Assembly (NCBI GenBank): GCA_005884925.1
Contig: VAYU01000004.1
Coordinates: forward strand, 1 to 37,055
From: Actinomycetota bacterium
GTDB taxonomy: Bacteria > Actinomycetota > UBA4738 > HRBIN12
Length of the DNA stretch: 37,055 bases
Reading direction: 5' to 3'
This document shows positions 32,345-37,055 of this stretch, piece after piece. The notes below the pieces were generated by a model, which made no database searches, was not told where the DNA came from, and saw only the letters and a program-made list of their open reading frames with translations. The translations under genes were made by a program, and so were the position numbers. Every line of letters starts with the position of its first letter. Within the stretch, counting starts at the first letter, position 1.

Positions 32345-33922
32345 ATGGAACACGCCGAAGGCTACGAGCGGAGATGGTGGATCCTCGGGGTCCTATGCCT
32401 ATCGCTCCTCGTGATCGGGCTGGACAACACGATCCTCAATGTCGCGCTCCCCACGCTCGTCCGAGACCTAGGCGCCTCGACCAGCCAGCTCCAATGGATC
32501 GTGGACGCGTATACGCTCATCTTCGCCGGCCTGCTCCTGACGGCCGGCAGCCTGTCGGACCGCTTCGGGCGCAGGACGGCGCTCGCGACCGGCCTCGTCA
32601 TCTTCGGCGCCGGATCGCTCGCCTCCGCGTTCGCGGGATCGGCGAGCACCCTGATCTTGACCCGCGCGCTCATGGGGATCGGCGGCGCGTTCATCATGCC
32701 CTCGACTCTCTCGATCCTCACGAACGTCTTCCCTGCAGAAGAGCGCGGACGCGCGATCGGTATCTGGGCCGGGGTGTCTGGGCTCGGCATCGGGATCGGG
32801 CCCGTGGTCGGCGGCTGGCTGCTGACCCATTTCTGGTGGGGCTCCGTGTTCCTGGTCAACGTGCCGGTGGTGATCTTCGCGCTCATCGCGGGCCGGCTGA
32901 TCGTTCCCAACTCGAAGGACCCTTCGGCACCCCGGCTGGATCCGGTGGGTGCCGTGCTGTCGATCGTCGGGCTGATCTCACTGGTCTACGGGATCATCGA
33001 GGCGCCCTCACACGGCTGGACCGATCCGTTGATCCTCACGGCCTTCGGCATGGCGGCCGTCGTGCTCACCTCCTTCATCACGTGGGAACTGCGCAGCGAT
33101 CACCCGATGCTGAACCTGGAGTTCTTCAAGAACCCGCGCTTCACCGCCGCGAACATCTCGGTGACGCTCGTGTTCTTCGCGCTCTTCGGATCCCTGTTCT
33201 TCCTGACGCAGTACCTTCAATTCGTCCTGGGCTATTCGGCTCTCCAGGCCGGGTACCGGGTGGCGCCGATCGCCGTCGTGTTGATCGTGGTCTCCCCGAT
33301 CACCGGACGGCTGGTGAACCAGCTGGGGAACAAGGTCCTGGTCGCGCTCGGGATGGGTACGGTGGCCGCGGGGCTCTGGTACCTGTCGACCCTGACGATC
33401 GCGTCCGGGTACGGCCACGTGTTGATCTCGATCATGGTCCTCGGTACCGGCATGGCGCTCGCGATGACGCCGGCAACTGAGTCGATCATGGGTTCGCTGC
33501 CGCTCGCCAAGGCGGGCGTCGGATCAGCGATGAACGACACCACACGACAGATCGGCGGCGCCCTCGGCGTAGCGATCCTCGGGAGCGTGTTCGCGTCGGC
33601 GTACACGGCCACGCTCGGACCTTGGCTCACGGGCCTGCCGGCGAGCGCCGCGACAGCAGCTCAGAGCTCGGTCGGAGCCGCGATCGCGGTCGGCAACCAG
33701 GTCGGCGGCGTGGCCGGGATCGCGCTCGTGACGGCGGCGAAGTCATCGTTCATCCAGGCGATGGATCGGGGACTCGCCGTCGGCACGGCGGTAACCCTCG
33801 TCGGTGCGATCGTCTCGCTGATATGGCTGCCGAAGCGGGCTGTCGACGTGGAAGCGATGGAGCTCCACATCGAGCGCCCCGAGGGCGTGTCGGTGTTGGT
33901 CGCCGAGGGGGTGGACGTGTGA
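32345..33922 (+). CDS. DHA2-family (EmrB/QacA-like) 14-helix MFS efflux pump
   Basis: 525 residues, ATG 32345 after AAGGAGG. Fourteen helices. Motif D1 LDNTILNVALPTL is near residue 28, the motif A loop GSLSDRFGRR near 72, motif B LTRALMGIGGAFIMP near 110, and the motif C GIWAGVSGLGIGIGPVVGG antiporter signature near 145. A proton-driven exporter of amphipathic drugs is the usual activity; the substrate is not visible. It overlaps the TetR gene start by 4 bp, so pump and repressor form one operon. Confidence 0.92.
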   Translation: MEHAEGYERRWWILGVLCLSLLVIGLDNTILNVALPTLVRDLGASTSQLQWIVDAYTLIFAGLLLTAGSLSDRFGRRTALATGLVIFGAGSLASAFAGSASTLILTRALMGIGGAFIMPSTLSILTNVFPAEERGRAIGIWAGVSGLGIGIGPVVGGWLLTHFWWGSVFLVNVPVVIFALIAGRLIVPNSKDPSAPRLDPVGAVLSIVGLISLVYGIIEAPSHGWTDPLILTAFGMAAVVLTSFITWELRSDHPMLNLEFFKNPRFTAANISVTLVFFALFGSLFFLTQYLQFVLGYSALQAGYRVAPIAVVLIVVSPITGRLVNQLGNKVLVALGMGTVAAGLWYLSTLTIASGYGHVLISIMVLGTGMALAMTPATESIMGSLPLAKAGVGSAMNDTTRQIGGALGVAILGSVFASAYTATLGPWLTGLPASAATAAQSSVGAAIAVGNQVGGVAGIALVTAAKSSFIQAMDRGLAVGTAVTLVGAIVSLIWLPKRAVDVEAMELHIERPEGVSVLVAEGVDV

Positions 33923-34542
33923 CCGTTCCTCCCCAGGCGGAGATCGACGCCCGGACCAAGGGGCCGGGGCGCCCGCGCGACCCCGAGGCGGACCGCGCAA
34001 TCCTCCGGGCGACGATCGAGCTCCTCGGCGAAGAGGGATACGAGGGCCTCTCGATCGAAGGCGTGGCCGCTCGCGCCGGCGTCGGTAAGACCACCGTGTA
34101 TCGACGCTGGCCTTCGAAGGAACCGCTCGTCGTCGACGCGATCAAGCACTACAAGTCACCGGTGGATCCGGCGCCTCCACGAGAGGAGGAGTCGACGCGC
34201 GACGCGCTCGTTCGCGTCCTGAGCCACTTCATCCGAGCGATGGGGCCTTCGGAATCGGGTCGCATGATGGCCGGGCTCGTCGCGGAGATGTCGCGCAACG
34301 TCGAGCTCGCTCGCGCGGTGCGTACCGGGATCGTCGAGCACCGACGCTCCTTCGTGTTCGCCATCCTCGAGCGCGGGATCGAGCTGGGGGAGATCCGCCG
34401 GGACGTCGACGTGGAGGTCGTCGCCGACATGCTCGCGGGTCCTATCGTCATGCGGGTGCTGCTGACCGGCGGAGCCGTCACGCCGCGGCTCGTCCGTAAC
34501 GTGGTGGACACGATGCTTGACGGGATCGCGTTCCGCTCGTAG
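33919..34542 (+). CDS. TetR/AcrR-family repressor of the efflux pump
   Basis: 207 residues. GTG 33919 overlaps the pump stop as GTGA. The N-terminal helix-turn-helix is at about 28-70: RAILRATIELLGEEGYEGLSIEGVAARAGVGKTTVYRRWPSKEPLV. The C-terminal ligand domain matches the TetR C-33/AcrR type (ALVRVLSHFIRAMGPSESGRMMAGLV). It should repress its own operon and release on ligand binding. The inverted repeats at 32256-32330 are the predicted operator. Confidence 0.93.
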   Translation: MTVPPQAEIDARTKGPGRPRDPEADRAILRATIELLGEEGYEGLSIEGVAARAGVGKTTVYRRWPSKEPLVVDAIKHYKSPVDPAPPREEESTRDALVRVLSHFIRAMGPSESGRMMAGLVAEMSRNVELARAVRTGIVEHRRSFVFAILERGIELGEIRRDVDVEVVADMLAGPIVMRVLLTGGAVTPRLVRNVVDTMLDGIAFRS

Positions 34543-34597
34543 TCCACAGAGGTTCTGCGAGTTCCGAGATGTCTGGGTTCGACATCGAGAACGATCC

Positions 34598-34693
34598 CCT
34601 ACGCGCGGCTGCAGATCAGGGGGATCGATCATACTGACCATCACCTCGACGTCGGCGTGCCTGACTTACGACGTCCACAGCTTCCGGAACGCA
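34598..34693 (+). pseudogene. degraded partial copy of the APH-like gene
   Basis: Bases 34598-34693 align without gaps to 31115-31210 of the intact APH gene, with 83 of 96 positions the same (about 86%). The same frame is open (PYARLQI, then DHHLDVGVPDLR), but there is no start, catalytic loop or remaining gene. It ends 4 bp before the anti-sigma stop codon. It is the relic of a duplicated or incoming APH paralogue. Confidence 0.8.
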
Positions 34694-34697
34694 GCAC

Positions 34698-35417
34698 TCA
34701 AGCCACGAACACGCCAGAAGTCTTGACCATGTGCTCGACCGGCCCGACCAGGGACGGGTTCTCCGAGATCACGAGGTAGTTCACGGGACGATCTCCGCAA
34801 ACAAGTGTCATCCCGTCGGACCGCGCCTGCCAGCCCATTCCATCCGGCCGCGCTGTGGAATCACGAGCGGTCGGGAATCGGGAGCCTGAAACGAAGAGGA
34901 AGACCGACTCGCCGGCTGCGTCGCGATACATGAAGGCATCCGAGGGGAGGCCGGCGAGATCGACACGCTCGCCCATCACCAACACGAGACCCTCTTCCGA
35001 CAGGTCGGGTGGCGCATGCGTCGAGGGTCCGCGGGAGGCCAGCGTCTCGGTACGCGCCGCCGTGATCGCGGCATCGATCGCCCCGGGTTGGCGGTGACCG
35101 AGGATCGCGACCGCGCCCAGCGTCAGGAGCACGACCAGGGCTACTGCTACTGCGCCAACCGCGAGGCGTCGTGGGGCTCGGGATGGACGCGCGGCGATCG
35201 AGAGCGCCGCCCGGATCTCGTCGCGCAGTCCCGGCGGGGCGACCTCGCGCGAGGCCTCGGCGAGCCCGCGCCCTTTCCACCCGAAGGACACCTCACGCCA
35301 GCAGTCCTCGCATCCGACGAGATGAGCGTCGAATCGTCTCCGCTCGCGACGTCGCATCTCGCCCGAGACATACTCGGCTGCTTGAAGCTCAGGCTCGTGC
35401 GAGCGCCGGCCAATCAT
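34698..35417 (-). CDS. anti-sigma factor with zinc-binding domain
   Basis: 239 residues. ATG 35417 overlaps the sigma stop (ATGA). The N-terminal HLVGCEDCW (with an upstream His) is the ZAS motif H-x3-C-x2-C that traps ECF sigma factors. One membrane helix (about 84-106: LAVGAVAVALVVLLTLGAVAILG) follows, then an outside domain of about 130 residues with a short Cys-containing LVCGDRPVNYLVI. It is a transmembrane regulator that should hold its partner sigma until an outside signal triggers release. The ligand is unknown. Confidence 0.88.
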   Translation of the reverse strand: MIGRRSHEPELQAAEYVSGEMRRRERRRFDAHLVGCEDCWREVSFGWKGRGLAEASREVAPPGLRDEIRAALSIAARPSRAPRRLAVGAVAVALVVLLTLGAVAILGHRQPGAIDAAITAARTETLASRGPSTHAPPDLSEEGLVLVMGERVDLAGLPSDAFMYRDAAGESVFLFVSGSRFPTARDSTARPDGMGWQARSDGMTLVCGDRPVNYLVISENPSLVGPVEHMVKTSGVFVA

Positions 35418-35932
35418 GGGCCCTGGTCCTTCACCTGATCTTCGAGGAGTACGGCGAGCGGTCGGCGGCCACGGTGCAAGCGCGACAAGACCGTACCCCT
35501 TGGGGTTCCCATCGCGGCAGCGGCTTCGGCCGTCGAGAGCCCGGCGATGTCGACGAGCGCGATCGCCACGCGCTGTCCATCATCCAGCGACCACATCGCT
35601 CGACGGAGCGCCGCCGCCTCCATCGATGCCAGAGCCGCTCGTTCGGGATCGGATGGACCCGCCGTCGAGCTGGCACGCTCCAATGGCACCTCCTGTGGTC
35701 GGTGCGAACGCCGGCGGTAAGAGGATCGCGCCAGGTTCAGGCAGATCGTTGCGAGCCAGGGTTCGACACGATCGGGCCTGCGCCCTTTCGCCCACGCCGA
35801 GTAGGCCGCCAGATAGGTGTCCTGGACCAGGTCCCTGGCGTCCTCCGCGCCCGGCACCATCCATCGCGCGATGTTGTAGACGAGATCCGTGGCACCCATG
35901 GCCGAGTTGAGGAAGTCCTCGTGCGGACCCAC
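35414..35932 (-). CDS. ECF RNA polymerase sigma factor
   Basis: 172 residues from GTG 35932; a later ATG is possible and the ribosome site is weak. Region 2 has GAEDARDLVQDTYLAAYSAW. The linker RRRSHRPQEVPLERA is followed by region 4 (ALRRAMWSLDDGQRVAIALVDIAGLSTAEAAAAMGTPRGTVLSRLHRGRRPL). It pairs with the ZAS anti-sigma factor encoded directly downstream, separate from the two ECF42 modules of this window. No clear autoregulatory promoter of the AAC/CGTC type is seen upstream. Confidence 0.9.
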   Translation of the reverse strand: MGPHEDFLNSAMGATDLVYNIARWMVPGAEDARDLVQDTYLAAYSAWAKGRRPDRVEPWLATICLNLARSSYRRRSHRPQEVPLERASSTAGPSDPERAALASMEAAALRRAMWSLDDGQRVAIALVDIAGLSTAEAAAAMGTPRGTVLSRLHRGRRPLAVLLEDQVKDQGP

Positions 35933-36037
35933 CGTTGACTCAGGCCTCCCGGAAGGCTGGCAGGCCTACATGGGCGCCGCGTGAGAGGAGCGACGTTCGC
36001 GGCCCTACAGACGGGCCACGTGTGAGTTACGCGAACC

Positions 36038-36058
36038 GCATCGGCCGATTTCCGATGC
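36038..36058 (-). terminator. candidate terminator after the flavin oxidase
   Basis: GCATCGG (36038-36044) pairs with CCGATGC (36052-36058) around a 7-nt loop, 12 bp past the oxidase stop on the minus strand. Short stem, no T-tract; low certainty. Confidence 0.4.
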
Positions 36059-36069
36059 CGCTTGACAGC

Positions 36070-37055
36070 CTAAGCGGGCGAGGAGGCATCCCCGGCCGAC
36101 ATCGGTCTGATGTTCTGGTTCAAGTGAAAGAAGTTGGTCGGGTCGTACTTCTGTTTCAGGGCGGCGAGTCGCGCGAACTTCTCGTCGCCGTAGGCGGCGC
36201 GAACCCGTTCGTCTCCTTCCTCTCCCAAGAAGTTCACGTACACACCGCCGAATGAGAAAGGCTGCATCGCGTTCCAGAACTCGCGGGTCCATCCGACCAG
36301 CGCGTCGTTCTCCGCGGGATCCGGTCCCATCCCGTTGATGTTGATGATGTAGGGCGCGCGTCGGTGGCTGAACGCCATCGCGTCCTCCGGAACCTGGCCG
36401 GCCGCTCCGCCGAGCCGGGTCAGGAGGACCTTGGAGAGGCCGGCCGGCTTCCGGGAGCCGTGCTGCGCGATCGCCCGGACCGCCTCGTCCGTGAGCTCAC
36501 TCAGATATTCCGCCTTCCAATAGTTCTGGTGACCGGGCGGGTTCGCCGCATCGAGCTGCCGTTGAAGATCCACGTAGGCCATCGGACGAACCAGGTCGAG
36601 CTCCGGGGGGCCGAACTCGCGAAGGGGCCCGAGGGCGGAATCGGCGTGCTCCGGGTCGCCGGTGTAGCAGACGCCGATCGTCACGACCGGCCGGCCCTGC
36701 AGCCGCTCGGGCACGTGGGGCGCGATCGGCGCCGTGATGAAGAAGAGGATGGCCGAGAGCTCGTCGGGGATCTCCAGGGTCCACTCGGCGAAGAACCGCA
36801 CTACCTCCTCCGCTCGATCGGCGAGGTGCCACACCATGCCGCCAACGGCGTAGTCGAGCGGATGGAGCCGGTACTCGAACGAGGTGACCACCCCGAAGTT
36901 CCCCCCGCCGCCTCGGATCCCGAAGAAAAGGTCCTCGTTCTGGTCAGCGCTCGCGGTGAGGATCCAGCCATCCGCCGTGACCACATCGGCCGAAACGAGA
37001 TGGTCGCACGTGTTACCGAACCTCCGGGACAGCCACGAGATCCCTCCGCCTAACG
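36070..37055 (-). CDS. FAD-linked (VAO/BBE family) oxidoreductase, 5' end outside window
   Basis: The frame is open to the right edge (GGGISWLSRRFGNTCDHLVSAD and onward), so about 328 C-terminal residues are seen. It has the VVTADGWI turn of the FAD-binding domain, then the classic GIRGGGGNFGVVTSFEYRLHPL block. The substrate domain follows, and the BBE tail (RVRAAYGDEKFARLAALKQKYDPTNFFHLNQNI) closes it. Relatives oxidise sugars, alkaloids or polyketides using oxygen or other acceptors. The covalent FAD residues are upstream of the window or in unseen sequence. It converges toward the ECF gene on the same strand, separated by a small hairpin. Confidence 0.88.
   Translation of the reverse strand, partial: LGGGISWLSRRFGNTCDHLVSADVVTADGWILTASADQNEDLFFGIRGGGGNFGVVTSFEYRLHPLDYAVGGMVWHLADRAEEVVRFFAEWTLEIPDELSAILFFITAPIAPHVPERLQGRPVVTIGVCYTGDPEHADSALGPLREFGPPELDLVRPMAYVDLQRQLDAANPPGHQNYWKAEYLSELTDEAVRAIAQHGSRKPAGLSKVLLTRLGGAAGQVPEDAMAFSHRRAPYIININGMGPDPAENDALVGWTREFWNAMQPFSFGGVYVNFLGEEGDERVRAAYGDEKFARLAALKQKYDPTNFFHLNQNIRPMSAGDASSPA

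Noticed and set aside
1-37055. phage, integrative element, toxin-antitoxin or classical defence locus
   Set aside because: No integrase, transposase, terminal repeat, nuclease, methyltransferase or toxin family was recognised on either strand.

Overview
The window is about 37 kb of high-GC DNA from a Gram-positive-type soil bacterium, most likely Actinomycetota (possibly Thermoleophilia-like; a high-GC Chloroflexota relative cannot be excluded). The reasons are strong G/C bias at third codon positions, frequent GTG starts, many starts and stops that overlap by a few bases, tRNAs without an encoded CCA, Thr(GGT)-Met(CAT) tRNAs in tandem, ECF42-type sigma factors with DGPF partners, LAL-type LuxR regulators and Ser-Pro-Glu repeat proteins. 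No ribosomal RNA, transposase, integrase, phage gene, CRISPR array or classical defence locus is visible.

Layout. 1-430: a possible gene end and two tRNAs. 0.5-2.0 kb: a small membrane protein, a DUF192 lipoprotein and an overlapping CxxC protein. 2.0-5.7 kb: an SRPBCC protein plus class III nucleotide cyclase pair (minus strand), a hypothetical gene, and a membrane protein joining a degenerate receiver-like domain to a long Ser-Pro-Glu repeat. 5.7-7.3 kb: first ECF42 sigma/DGPF pair. 7.5-11 kb: an exported protein, methylglyoxal synthase, and a SulP transporter with STAS and cyclic-nucleotide domains. 11.1-18.5 kb: an envelope-response module made of a short acidic exported protein, a histidine kinase/response regulator pair, a lipoprotein, two ABC ATPases and a FtsX/MacB-type permease. 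18.6-24.1 kb: DUF1801, a small membrane protein, an MFS transporter, the second DGPF/ECF42 pair, a DUF3237-like protein and a lactonase-like beta-propeller. 24.2-30.7 kb: a cupin, an SRPBCC reading frame fused in frame to an exported protein, two divergent LuxR regulators and a small exported protein. 30.7-34.7 kb: an APH-like kinase, a twice-frameshifted pseudogene, a DHA2 efflux pump with its TetR regulator, and a broken second copy of part of the APH gene. 34.7-37.1 kb: an ECF sigma/anti-sigma pair and the 3' part of a flavin oxidase.

The best-supported unexplained system is the 11.1-18.5 kb module. Both the acidic-protein promoter and the divergent regulator/lipoprotein promoter carry TCTCAT-like half-sites spaced exactly 11 bp apart, the usual layout for an OmpR/PhoB-family regulator. 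On the plus strand the arrays end 48-50 bp before the start codon in both places. This links the exported peptide, the sensor pair, the lipoprotein and the exporter into one predicted regulon. Overall the window is rich in regulators: three ECF sigma factors, one two-component system, two LuxR proteins, one TetR and one nucleotide cyclase.
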